From a virus, in IMG/VR virus record IMGVR_UViG_3300027858_000012, positions 1-38,708 of that record: a stretch of 38,708 bases of DNA; one strand, written 5' to 3'. Under the pieces are notes generated by a model. That model was not told the origin of the DNA. It saw nothing but the letters and a program-made list of their open reading frames with translations, and ran no database searches. The first letter of the stretch is position 1; each line of letters starts with the position of its first letter. This document shows positions 1-7,238 of the stretch, piece by piece. Position numbers and translations under genes: made by a program.

Positions 1-20
1 AATGTTCATCGATTTCCACA

Positions 21-50
21 AAAAAATAAACCTCGCCCAAGGGCGAGGTT
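21..50 (-). terminator. rho-independent terminator
   Basis: A perfect 8-bp GC-rich stem (CCTCGCCC at 31-38 against GGGCGAGG at 41-48) is followed on the minus strand by a run of seven T (A-rich 21-30 on plus). It would end minus-strand transcripts coming from the yhjD-like operon. The 240 bases between it and that gene hold nothing I can recognise. Confidence 0.8.
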
Positions 51-293
51 TATAAAGGCTAGGAATTATCCGATTGAACCTTCCATTTCGAACTTAATTA
101 ACAAACGTTTTAATAGAGTTTCTTCCTATTGTAGTAAACGTGTTAAATAAAGGTTTTTAAGTTATGTGTATTCAAAATGATTCATATCTTTTCAATATGA
201 ATCGGCATGAAATCGGCACGTTTCTTATTTCACTTAGTTTAGGTATCATAAGTGGTATCACGAGAGCCCTTCCACACATTCGTGGTTGTGCTC

Positions 294-650
294 TTATTTT
301 GTCATATTTAAATACATTTCCAATAGCTCTTCAGCACGATTACGTAGCCTCACGTTCAAATATCTTCGATGCTGTTCATAACCTCCATAAAAGAAAGTGT
401 ATTCCGTACATGAGTCGTCACGATTTCCTTTAATGATTCTCATGTTGTTTTTTCTGAGATACATTTTTGTTTCCTTTAAATCATTTTGAATAAATTTAAT
501 TGATTGTTCAATGATATTTATATATGGCCGACATAATTTAAAATCGCCACTTTCAAACACTACCCTATCTCGCTCCAATACAATATTGATCATCGGTAAG
601 TAGATCATGCTTTCTATGTACGGTAAACTTTCATCTGGAATGAGTCCCAT
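294..650 (-). CDS. yhjD: YhjD-like small conserved protein
   Basis: 118 residues. The N-terminal pattern ESLPYIESMIYLPM, the central IKFIQNDLKETKMYLRK helix and the C-terminal YEQHRRYLNVRLRNR match my memory of the B. subtilis YhjD family (about 120 residues), whose function is not known. No signal peptide or membrane segment is visible; it looks like a charged helical cytoplasmic protein. The ATG directly follows the TAA of the upstream WYL gene (TAAATG), so the two are translationally coupled. A truncated second copy lies at 3387-3536, so this one is probably the functional copy. Confidence 0.75.
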   Translation of the reverse strand: MGLIPDESLPYIESMIYLPMINIVLERDRVVFESGDFKLCRPYINIIEQSIKFIQNDLKETKMYLRKNNMRIIKGNRDDSCTEYTFFYGGYEQHRRYLNVRLRNRAEELLEMYLNMTK

Positions 651-857
651 TTATATCACCATATTCTCTTTACGATCCATAGGAATTAATGCCAGGACGC
701 AATGAATCAAAAATGTACGTTTAGTATTGCGAAGGAAACAATAAGCTTGAACCGATTCATCATACAGTTTCAATACTTTAATACGTCGTTTAGTTACTTC
801 TCCACTTTTCGAGATGTACATTACATCCACAATCTGACCATATCGCAAAGCCTTCAA
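651..857 (-). CDS. small WYL-domain protein
   Basis: 68 residues that look like an isolated WYL-type domain: IVDVMYISKSGEVTKRRI, then a strand pair ending QAYCFLRNTKRTF, the usual ligand-binding arginine/phenylalanine segment. WYL domains bind nucleic acid or nucleotide ligands and often regulate DNA-damage or phage-defence genes; here there is no fused helix-turn-helix. The start is TTG, preceded by GAGGGGA at a normal distance. It is first in a two-gene operon with the YhjD-like gene. A degenerate LexA-type palindrome lies 31 bases upstream. The second copy at 3537-3743 carries a nonsense codon. Confidence 0.7.
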   Translation of the reverse strand: MKALRYGQIVDVMYISKSGEVTKRRIKVLKLYDESVQAYCFLRNTKRTFLIHCVLALIPMDRKENMVI

Positions 858-888
858 AAGATTCCCCTCACATGAACCCCTCCAAAAA

Positions 889-902
889 AGAACATTTATT
901 CT
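889..902. promoter_or_regulatory. degenerate LexA-type box
   Basis: AGAACATTTATTCT is an imperfect palindrome close to the Gram-positive LexA (DinR) operator CGAAC-N4-GTTCG, with the right half ATTC instead of GTTC. It lies just upstream of the WYL/yhjD pair. The parallel region of the second copy has two better boxes, which supports damage-linked control of the ancestral pair. Direct evidence is weak for this site alone. Confidence 0.35.
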
Positions 903-965
903 TATTCTATATCACGGAATTCAACCCAAGAACCTCTTTAATATTAATAAAATAAGAAGTAATTT

Positions 966-1003
966 CAAAAACCCTCTTCCTCGATAAAGGAAAAGGGTTT
1001 TTG
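966..1003 (-). terminator. terminator (possibly bidirectional)
   Basis: Inverted arms AAAACCCTCTTCC and GGAAAAGGGTTTTT enclose a short loop; both outer ends carry T-runs on their own strand. It sits 60 bases past the stop of the secreted amidase_6-type gene and would end that transcript. Confidence 0.75.
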
Positions 1004-1064
1004 ATTATATGTTCCTAATTAAGATGTTTAATTTTAGAAGTGAACGGCTCAAAAGAAATCAGGT

Positions 1065-2270
1065 TTAAAAGTTGCTCGCTCTATCCATTTCGAGACCGTA
1101 GACTTTGTACCCTAGATTATAATAACGATCCAAAGCATATTCTTCTTTAGTATCAGTTTCATGTGCCGTAAAGAATTTTTGAGAAGAAGAATTACCCCAA
1201 TTCTTCGTAATCAATACATTGTGATCAATTTTTGAATCTCCTCCCGTGTCAAGACTTACAACGTCGCCTGTTTGGAGGTGCGCAGATCTGTTTGCTACTC
1301 GTGCTCTATCCCTAAAGTGTAGATAGAAGGAATTAGCTCCTCCCCAACTAAACGTTGGTGAGTAAGGGTAACTACTTGCATAATACCAGTTCGCACTATA
1401 ACGAATTCCTCCAAGAGAGCCTTTATATTTAATTCCACCTGTTGCCACCGCTTGAGACACAAAGTTGGTGCAGTCCCACCAGCAATCATAACAGTTATTT
1501 AAATTGCTGTAGTAACCGTAGGAAGCATTATTTCTCAATCTAGTAGTGTTACTAGTCCATTTATAAGCATAGTCTCGTGCTTTAAGAGCAGAGTAGCCAT
1601 TGCCTGCTGCTGTATCCACAGAATCGGGATTTGGATCGTTTACAGTCGTTGGATCAGTTATTGGAGTTGGATCATCTTCAGGCATAATTATAGAAGCTAC
1701 AGTTGCTTCATTAATAGAAGCATAGTCTTCCTCTAGGTGAGTTTTCAGTTCTTCATCAGTGACTGGAATATCGAGAGTTTCTGGCCCGTCAGTTGCACCA
1801 AGATCGAAAAGAATAGAAAGTTCATCTTCAGAGATAGTTTTTTCATCAAATTTCTTGGTTAACTTATCTATTTGATCGTTTTCCTCATAGTTTTCATAAA
1901 GATCTATAAACTTAAGGTACTCGCTAACCACATCTTGCTCATTTTCCTTGAAACCAAAAACTACTGAGATAAGGGCCTTTACTTGTTCCCGATACTTAAC
2001 ATCATCAAAATCATTAGATACAGTGACACCTTGATCTTCGTAGAATTTTTCTACAATATTAATTGCATGATTGTGCTTTTTCCAAGCATTCTTTTTTGTT
2101 TCTTCTTTATTCGCTCCATCATTAGGAAGTATTAATTTTTTTAAGCTATGGACTTTCTTAATAGTTTCGTTATCAAACTCTGCTGCATATGCACTTGAAT
2201 TCAATTCTCCGAAAGCCGTCCCTCCTAATAGTAATGATGAAATAAGAATTACACGCGACAAACGTTTCAC
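1065..2270 (-). CDS. secreted amidase_6-domain (NlpC/P60-like) protein
   Basis: About 401 residues. The first ~30 form a signal peptide (basic KRLSR, hydrophobic ILISSLLLGG, then a SAYAAEF cleavage region). A long acidic helical region follows, then a PxPDPT-type linker, then a C-terminal domain of about 160 residues with DYAYKW, the catalytic-cysteine motif DCTNFVSQ, and a histidine in DHNVLI. These are the marks of the Bacillales amidase_6 family, which is thought to hydrolyse peptide bonds, possibly in the cell wall. An ATG at 2288 has no ribosome site, while GTG at 2270 has TTGGAG five bases upstream, so I use the GTG. Single-gene unit with its own terminator; the substrate is unknown. 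Confidence 0.8.
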   Translation of the reverse strand: MKRLSRVILISSLLLGGTAFGELNSSAYAAEFDNETIKKVHSLKKLILPNDGANKEETKKNAWKKHNHAINIVEKFYEDQGVTVSNDFDDVKYREQVKALISVVFGFKENEQDVVSEYLKFIDLYENYEENDQIDKLTKKFDEKTISEDELSILFDLGATDGPETLDIPVTDEELKTHLEEDYASINEATVASIIMPEDDPTPITDPTTVNDPNPDSVDTAAGNGYSALKARDYAYKWTSNTTRLRNNASYGYYSNLNNCYDCWWDCTNFVSQAVATGGIKYKGSLGGIRYSANWYYASSYPYSPTFSWGGANSFYLHFRDRARVANRSAHLQTGDVVSLDTGGDSKIDHNVLITKNWGNSSSQKFFTAHETDTKEEYALDRYYNLGYKVYGLEMDRASNF

Positions 2271-2449
2271 ATTTTCTCCAACTTTCATAAGTAAAATTAT
2301 TTGTGTAAAAAAACAAATTTTTACAACTATACTAATATATCACACTTTTTTATTTTTGAGAATACTAAAAACATTTTGTTACTAAAACTTTTTGTGTATA
2401 ATTCTTTATAACAAATAATACAAAAACATTTACTGAAAGGAATTAAATT

Positions 2450-2803
2450 ATGAGAAAATTATCTGCTATATTTCTTTTCTTACTACTTATATTATTCGGT
2501 TGCTCTAAGGAAGGATTTGAATCTTCAGAAGTTATAAAGGACTTTCCAATACCCGTCGGGGCAACGCCTGTAGACAGTGAGGCTACTAATCTAAACGTAA
2601 TAGCATTTCAAAAGTACCGGTATTCTAATAAAAATGAACCACAAGGGATTAGTAAGGAATATTTAAAAGCTATAGAAGAGGAGGGTTGGTCTGAATTGAA
2701 AGAAGAGCAATTGGGAGCAACACGTTTTTTTTCAAATGGAAAGCGAAAAATAGGAATTGAAGCTCGTCCTGAATCAATTTCATTATATGAATATAAGGAG
2801 TAA
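2450..2803 (+). CDS. small lipoprotein, function unknown
   Basis: 117 residues. A lysine/arginine start, a leucine-rich segment and a lipobox ending LFGC (Cys18) mark a lipoprotein anchored to the outer face of the membrane. The mature part is hydrophilic, with FPIPVGA near its start and a conserved-looking YLKAIEEEGWSEL helix, a layout seen in short Bacillus lipoproteins of unknown role. AAAGGA precedes the ATG at good spacing. A TATAAT sits at 2397-2402 but with no clear -35. It is divergent from the amidase_6 gene. Confidence 0.7.
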   Translation: MRKLSAIFLFLLLILFGCSKEGFESSEVIKDFPIPVGATPVDSEATNLNVIAFQKYRYSNKNEPQGISKEYLKAIEEEGWSELKEEQLGATRFFSNGKRKIGIEARPESISLYEYKE

Positions 2804-2970
2804 TTTTTTCTTCTATTATTAAACTTTAAGAAAAGAATAATTACCACTCACTAGTACACTACAGTTATAAATTTTCTCGGTTTTAATTTTTGAGTAACAA
2901 GAATTACGTCGTTTTGATTTTGAAAAATGTTATAAACAGCACGTAAAATTAGCACTGAAATATACTGAAT

Positions 2971-3005
2971 AAAGCTCCGAAACTGTATTCGCAGTTCGGA
3001 GCTTT
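2971..3005 (+). terminator. terminator-like hairpin after lipoprotein gene
   Basis: Arms AAAGCTCCGAAACTG (2971-2985) and CAGTTCGGAGCTTT (2992-3005) pair with one bulged base. The T-rich tail is short on both strands, so it may act in both directions. It is about 170 bases past the lipoprotein stop; the bases between hold no gene I can support. Confidence 0.6.
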
Positions 3006-3064
3006 ATTGTGTAATAAACTAAGAACGCCAAACAAAGGTGTCTAAGTCATTACTGGGCTCTTAT

Positions 3065-3154
3065 TCAATTCTTACTTCTTTGATGCTCGGTAGCCATGAC
3101 TGCTGCTTCTTCTCTCGTTATAGGACCGAGCGGATATGTCCCATCTGTTAACCC
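3065..3154 (-). pseudogene. 3' remnant of an old endolysin (S-layer-homology-like tail)
   Basis: Read on the minus strand this gives G-LTDGTYPLGPITREEAAVM and then a short tail and TGA. This is the typical C-terminal repeat of Bacillus phage amidases, resembling an SLH motif. It has no start and is cut off upstream by TGA. The matching middle part of the same protein lies on the opposite strand at 3201-3386, so an inversion with a break near 3155 split the gene. Confidence 0.6.
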
Positions 3155-3200
3155 TCAATTGAGGTGCTTTATCTATCATAAAAATTGAAGGGATTGGTAA

Positions 3201-3386
3201 GCTAATGCATTAGGGATTGTGGAATACATCGGTCTTAAACCAAAAGCTTTACCTAAACCAATTGTTAAAACTCCAGAAGTGAGAGGAGTAAGTAAATTGG
3301 AAGTATATAAAAAAGATTCACAACCCTCGAAATCATTAGCGAAAGAAATTGCAGAAGCAGTTGCAGAGCCTTTTGAACAAGTTTAA
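3201..3386 (+). pseudogene. internal fragment of the same old endolysin, inverted
   Basis: An open frame without a start codon reads ANALGIVEYIGLKPKALPKP, then a linker and PSKSLAKEIAEAVAE before running into foreign sequence and a stop. ANALGIVEYLG is the end of an N-acetylmuramoyl-L-alanine amidase domain, and the SLAKE segment normally continues into GITDGTYP. That continuation is found inverted at 3065-3154. The reading frame ends at the junction with the truncated yhjD copy. It is not homologous in its tail to the intact endolysin at 8647-9675. Confidence 0.6.
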
Positions 3387-3536
3387 TGATTGTTCGATAA
3401 TGTTGATATATGGCCGACTTATTTTAAAATCCCCACTTTCAAACACTACCCTATCTCGCTCCAATAAAATATTAATCATCGGTAAGTAGATCATGCTTTC
3501 TATGTACGGTAAACTTTCATTTGGAATGAGTCCCAT
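3387..3536 (-). pseudogene. truncated second copy of the YhjD-like gene
   Basis: The first ~50 codons match the intact copy at 294-650 almost exactly (GLIPNESLPYIESMIYLPM). Near 3386 the reading frame leaves the homologous sequence and runs into the complement of the endolysin fragment, giving an unrelated cysteine-rich tail before stopping at 3336. The C-terminal half of the protein is missing, so it is very likely inactive. Confidence 0.75.
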
Positions 3537-3743
3537 TTATATCACCATATTCTCTTTTCGTTCCACAGGAATTAATGCCAGGACGCTATCAATCAAAAAT
3601 GTACGTTTGGTATTGCGAAGGAAACAATACGCTTGAAACGATTCACCATATAGTTTCAAAACTTTAATACGTTGCTTTGTCACTTCTCCACTTTTCGAGA
3701 TATACATGACATCCACAATCTATCCATACTTTATAGCTTTCAT
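3537..3743 (-). pseudogene. second copy of the WYL-domain gene, nonsense mutated
   Basis: The frame is co-linear with the intact copy at 651-857, but codon 8 is TAG (3720-3722) where the intact copy has CAG (Gln). The rest of the frame is open to NMVI-stop. A good ribosome site (AAGGA) and ATG at 3743 remain. Restart at the internal ATG of VDVMYIS could in principle give a shortened protein. It precedes the truncated yhjD copy with the same TAAATG junction. Confidence 0.75.
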
Positions 3744-3777
3744 GATAGTATCCTTCACATTGACCTCTCCACTTACG

Positions 3778-3791
3778 AGAACGTTTGTTCT
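3778..3791. promoter_or_regulatory. LexA-type box 1 of the second WYL copy
   Basis: AGAACGTTTGTTCT keeps both GAAC and GTTC half-sites at the 4-base spacing of the Gram-positive LexA operator. It lies 35 bases upstream of the decayed WYL copy and is followed ten bases later by a second box. Confidence 0.5.
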
Positions 3792-3800
3792 TATAATATG

Positions 3801-3814
3801 CGAACGTTCGTTCG
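3801..3814. promoter_or_regulatory. LexA-type box 2 of the second WYL copy
   Basis: CGAACGTTCGTTCG matches CGAAC-N4-GTTCG in all ten defined positions. Tandem boxes like these are used for SOS-controlled genes. The downstream gene is broken, so the operators may be relics. The stretch 3815-3907 has no feature I recognise. Confidence 0.55.
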
Positions 3815-3907
3815 TTATCAATGGGTATTTAATGTAGTTGGGGAAAATAAAAACACCTTACTCCGTTAGATTAAAGCTCTAAAACAACTCGCATTTAATT
3901 GCTTTTT

Positions 3908-4186
3908 CTAAACTGGACAGACTCCTTTCATTACATTAGGATAGATTTTACTCACGCGATTCATAAAGCCTCGCTCCCGTAATTGCTTCGTCGCAGAAGT
4001 TCTATTTTTTAATATCACCACTTCTGGTTTCCCGAAAGCTGTTTCTGAAAAAATAGCCAACCATCTACCATCCTCACATTGAGCTAAATAAGCGCATACA
4101 AATCCAATGACAAACCTTTCATCTTTTTTTGAACAAGACCATACTTTAATAATCTTGAATTCATTCATCAATTTTACATTAATCAA
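3908..4186 (-). CDS. hypothetical protein
   Basis: About 92 residues with no family I recognise. It reads as a compact alpha/beta protein: KIIKVWSCSKKDERFVIGFVCAYLAQ, then a strand DGRWLAIFSE and a basic C-terminal helix ending in VCPV. A GTG at 4195 overlaps the ribosome site, whereas TTG at 4186 lies eight bases after AAGAGG, so TTG is the better start. It stands alone between the decayed WYL copy and a repeat region. Confidence 0.55.
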   Translation of the reverse strand: MINVKLMNEFKIIKVWSCSKKDERFVIGFVCAYLAQCEDGRWLAIFSETAFGKPEVVILKNRTSATKQLRERGFMNRVSKIYPNVMKGVCPV

Positions 4187-4208
4187 TTTAAACACCTCTT
4201 GATTTTAC

Positions 4209-4315
4209 TATACTGAATAACCGAAGAATTTTAAGACGTAATCGTTCGTCAAGTTTCGACATTTGGGCAAATAAAAAAACACCTCAAATGAGATGCTCAA
4301 ACAATTTTTATGTAT
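4209..4315. repeat. imperfect direct repeat, copy 1
   Basis: About 105 bases that align with 4608-4707. The best-conserved part is TCGTTCGTCAA-TTTCGACATTT, followed in both copies by an A-rich run and a hairpin ending GAGATGC. Each copy therefore carries a shared motif plus a minus-strand terminator. Confidence 0.55.
4273..4296 (-). terminator. terminator in repeat copy 1
   Basis: CACCTC (4280-4285) pairs with GAGATG (4290-4295, one G-U); the minus-strand transcript then has seven T (A-run 4273-4279). It follows the zinc-knuckle remnant that ends at 4323. Confidence 0.6.
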
Positions 4316-4322
4316 ATTCTCA

Positions 4323-4430
4323 TTATTCTTTCTTATCTTCGTCTTCACAATTTAGACAAATTACTGCAGCTTTAACTGGATTGCCGTAGGTAATACCGAC
4401 CAACTCATATTTCCCTCATATACATTCAGT
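4323..4430 (-). pseudogene. remnant of a small zinc-knuckle protein
   Basis: The last 30 codons read YELVGITYGNPVKAAVICLNC and an acidic tail before TAA, followed directly by a terminator. The frame is interrupted by TGA at 4416-4418, just after a cysteine codon that could be part of a first zinc pair. I see no ribosome site or start. Most likely the broken end of a small zinc-ribbon gene; the case rests only on composition and position. Confidence 0.3.
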
Positions 4431-4571
4431 ACGAAGAAAATTCAAACCAATTACAAATAGCCTTCTTAATGGGTTAGTTGTAATATGTTACGCCTTTTAG
4501 TTACATATTTAGGAGTTTATAATTAAATTGTGAGACTTGGGTTGATAAGCCATATTATTTCTCTCACAGAA

Positions 4572-4603
4572 GCATCTAAGCATTTTGCTTAGACGCTTTT
4601 TTT
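4572..4603 (+). terminator. orphan plus-strand terminator
   Basis: GCATCTAAGC (4572-4581) pairs with GCTTAGACGC (4587-4596) with one mismatch and is followed by seven T. No plus-strand gene is visible in the 170 bases upstream. It could end an unseen small RNA or be a leftover. The rest of 4431-4607 holds nothing else I can support. Confidence 0.55.
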
Positions 4604-4607
4604 ATTT

Positions 4608-4707
4608 TACTGAAAAAACGGAGCACCGTGTTGGTGATTCGTTCGTCAAATTTCGACATTTAGGATAAAAAGCACCCCCAAAGAGATGCAAAATCACATA
4701 TTTTTAT
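4608..4707. repeat. imperfect direct repeat, copy 2
   Basis: Pairs with 4209-4315. It begins in the spacer, crosses the terminator at 4667-4689, and ends inside the last codons of the 92-residue gene. The conserved core is TTCGTTCGTCAAATTTCGACA. Confidence 0.55.
4667..4689 (-). terminator. terminator of the ATPase/protease operon
   Basis: GCACCCCC (4672-4679) pairs with GAGATGC (4683-4689, with G-U pairs); the minus-strand product ends in five T. It lies directly after the stop of the 92-residue gene at 4694 and so closes the three-gene operon. Confidence 0.6.
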
Positions 4708-4972
4708 TTAAGACAAGCTTTACACCTGCTTCTGCTGATAATCCAATAAATAACTTAGTAATTCCATCAGATTCAGCAACTCCTGTCACATGCAATTCAA
4801 TCGTATCTAAGCTATAATCAGTAAATCCTTTTACAAGTTCTTTCATTTGATCTATTGAGATTGGAAAAGGATCAGCAAATGAGCTACTTCCTGAAGGGAA
4901 GAATTCTTGTTCTGCTTGTTTCTCTTTAATTCTTGGCATCATTAATACAATTTCATTTTCCTTTTTAGTCAT
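4694..4972 (-). CDS. small third gene of the AAA/S8-protease operon
   Basis: 92 residues. After a charged N-terminus and a Ser-rich linker (PSGSSSFADPF) comes a compact alpha/beta domain: ISIDQMKELVKGF helix, then strands IELHVTGVAES, ITKLFIGLSAEAG and VKLVLN. This resembles, from memory, the small peptidase-co-occurring (Pepco/Trypco-type) domains described in NTP-dependent conflict systems; I cannot confirm it. It has a strong AGAAGGAG site nine bases before ATG, and starts 19 bases after the protease stop. The likely role is an adaptor, substrate or regulator of the protease. No signal peptide or membrane segment is visible. Confidence 0.7.
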   Translation of the reverse strand: MTKKENEIVLMMPRIKEKQAEQEFFPSGSSSFADPFPISIDQMKELVKGFTDYSLDTIELHVTGVAESDGITKLFIGLSAEAGVKLVLNKNM

Positions 4973-4991
4973 CTTGTTCTACTCCTTCTAT

Positions 4992-7238
4992 TTAACCGAT
5001 TTCTTCAAATCCTACTTGTACTTCAGTTAAGGCTTGGAACCTGTTTGCAGTTTCATTTACTATTCCATCATGAATGTCAACATCAACTGTCGATATGTTT
5101 TCTATGGTAATTATAAGAACATAATCAATATCCTCGATAATTTCAGGTTTAGTATAAAGTTGGAGCCATATTTGCCAATCCCCAGGACCGAACACATTCA
5201 ATTGCTGAGAATAATTCTGAATATGCTTCCATTTTTCCCTTCCTTTTGAAGGATTTCGAGTAATTTCCGTACCCTTAGAGTTAATCATATGAAATGAAGC
5301 ATCAATATAACCCCTAAGATATTCTTCACCCATCCCTTTGTCGATAGGAGATAAGCTTAAGCAAGTTACATTCACCTTAGCAAGTTGATTCCCATTTTGT
5401 GAAAGCGATGCAAAATTTGATGGAACCCAAAACTTTACTCTACGCTTTATTAACCTGGACATAGTTCCTTTATGAATATAGGTAGCTCTATTCGAATATG
5501 AATCTTTTGAATTCACATAATTCCCTATACCTAAGCCATACATTTTTTCAACCATTTCAGAATTATTAATCGAGTAATTGTCATATTGTGCATGATGCAA
5601 TAACAGACCCTTGGCAATAAATGGGTCTTTATTAGGAACTACATTAGTTAACATTGCAATATCAGCTGCAGCTAAAGGAGCAGAATAACTAGTTCCAAAA
5701 TCCTGAACTAATAACCCAGAATTAGTTATTACATACGCCGCCGAATTTGCAGCCATATAAGCTTTCCCGTTATCCTTATACACATTACCACCAGGGTAAA
5801 CCAGGTCTGGTTTATTACTACCAGAAAATCCATATCCTATCCTACTAAAAGGTGAGAGTTCTTGTTTTCTAGACATACTTTTCACATGTTCATCTCTTGT
5901 TATTGCTCCCACAGTCACTCCGTAATATGATTCTGCTGGAGCTGCGAGCCTAGATGCAGTATCATCAGCGATAGTTTCTAAATCATCATAAATTCTCCAC
6001 AATGAGTGGTTTCCTGTTGGGATGGCAAAATTTACTCCATTTCGGCTTAAACAATCAATCTCATATGCTAAATTACCAACTGCATCGTCCTCAATAGAAA
6101 CGTTTGCATTAAATGATAAACAAAACGTTGTAGTTGCATCTTTTATCGAATGGACTGCATTTTGAATTCTTTTAATCAAGGTTCCTTCATACAGTTTAGA
6201 TTTACCATCGTGAATAACTGCATCTATCACTCTTACTCTAGGAGTCAGTTTTCCTTGTCTCACTTGTTCATCAAGGTTATCACCGAAAATAGCTCTACTC
6301 GCAACTTTTGTACCGTGTTCTCCAGTAAAACTTGTGATACCATCTGCAACCCATCTATCGACTATACAAGTCTGTAAATTGTTGGGGAGTATAATCCCGT
6401 TATCTAATATACAAACGATTGGTAATTCATGTAAATCCTCTTCAACTTGCATAGGTAAATCAGTGATATCTATAGGGCTTCCGTTTCCATTTTCACTGAC
6501 ACCAAAGAATGTAGATGGCTCGGCTTTAAGAATAATCTCTTGATCAATGAAAGAATTCAGACCACTAGAAGGCACTAAAAATCTCATAACAGGCGTATTA
6601 TCCGATAAAAAATACAAACCATCTTCACTCAATGTTCCATCGATCTTTTTAATCTCTGAAATTAAATACTCTATTAATTTTTCGTAAGTTGCTCCACTAA
6701 GTTTTGGAATTAGAGTCACTTGGACATCCATTATTTCCTGATCATCCTCAGAGTCAGCCAACCGCTGTGTTTGTATGTCTGTTAACTCTAGAGGAGAGAT
6801 TGATTTTATATGTTGGAAAAACTTTCTCGTACCCCCTTCCTTATCGATATATGAATCTAACTTCTGAGTGAACTTGACAAAATTTTCAGGAGATGAAGAA
6901 ACTATAGCTTCGTTCGATTTTTTGATAGCTTTTATTTCTAAATCGTTATCTTTAAATATTGTTTCATAACCACCCCTAGCATCTACTGTTCCTTCTTCTT
7001 CAAGTGAAAGTTTAAAAATTATTAACTCCTCAGAAATTGGAGTTTTTCTTCTACTATGCTTTTCCTTAATCTTCCCTATTCCTCTTAAAAGTTCATTTCC
7101 ATGTTCAACATGATTAATAGTAACTTCCTTTGGACGAGAAGTAGGAACATACACTACTTCTTCAACTTCAGAATCTGGAATCCAAAAATGTGGTTTGGGT
7201 TCTTTTTTTCCTTTTTTCTCATTGTCTTCTTTAGTCAA
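4992..7238 (-). CDS. ietS: S8 subtilisin-type serine protease, IetS-like
   Basis: 748 residues, no signal peptide, so probably cytoplasmic. Residues 1-270 are a hydrophilic N-terminal region. The S8 domain follows with all catalytic parts: Asp279 in CILDNGI, His308 in GEHGTKVA, the oxyanion Asn410 in IPTGNHS, and Ser517 in GTSYSAP. Residues ~540-748 form a beta-rich C-terminal region. Large cytoplasmic S8 proteases paired with an AAA ATPase are known as IetS (toxin of the pTiC58 ietAS stability system, and part of an anti-phage system). The TTG start overlaps the ATPase stop by eight bases and has GGGGGAG seven bases upstream, so the two are coupled. The target is unknown. Confidence 0.9.
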   Translation of the reverse strand: MTKEDNEKKGKKEPKPHFWIPDSEVEEVVYVPTSRPKEVTINHVEHGNELLRGIGKIKEKHSRRKTPISEELIIFKLSLEEEGTVDARGGYETIFKDNDLEIKAIKKSNEAIVSSSPENFVKFTQKLDSYIDKEGGTRKFFQHIKSISPLELTDIQTQRLADSEDDQEIMDVQVTLIPKLSGATYEKLIEYLISEIKKIDGTLSEDGLYFLSDNTPVMRFLVPSSGLNSFIDQEIILKAEPSTFFGVSENGNGSPIDITDLPMQVEEDLHELPIVCILDNGIILPNNLQTCIVDRWVADGITSFTGEHGTKVASRAIFGDNLDEQVRQGKLTPRVRVIDAVIHDGKSKLYEGTLIKRIQNAVHSIKDATTTFCLSFNANVSIEDDAVGNLAYEIDCLSRNGVNFAIPTGNHSLWRIYDDLETIADDTASRLAAPAESYYGVTVGAITRDEHVKSMSRKQELSPFSRIGYGFSGSNKPDLVYPGGNVYKDNGKAYMAANSAAYVITNSGLLVQDFGTSYSAPLAAADIAMLTNVVPNKDPFIAKGLLLHHAQYDNYSINNSEMVEKMYGLGIGNYVNSKDSYSNRATYIHKGTMSRLIKRRVKFWVPSNFASLSQNGNQLAKVNVTCLSLSPIDKGMGEEYLRGYIDASFHMINSKGTEITRNPSKGREKWKHIQNYSQQLNVFGPGDWQIWLQLYTKPEIIEDIDYVLIITIENISTVDVDIHDGIVNETANRFQALTEVQVGFEEIG

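Noticed and set aside
164-433. 89-codon plus-strand frame at the left end
   Set aside because: Overlaps the yhjD-like gene in antisense, has no ribosome site and no recognisable features.
4209-4707. Repeats as prophage attachment site
   Set aside because: Both copies are within 500 bases, so they cannot be attL and attR of this prophage; no integrase or tRNA lies nearby.
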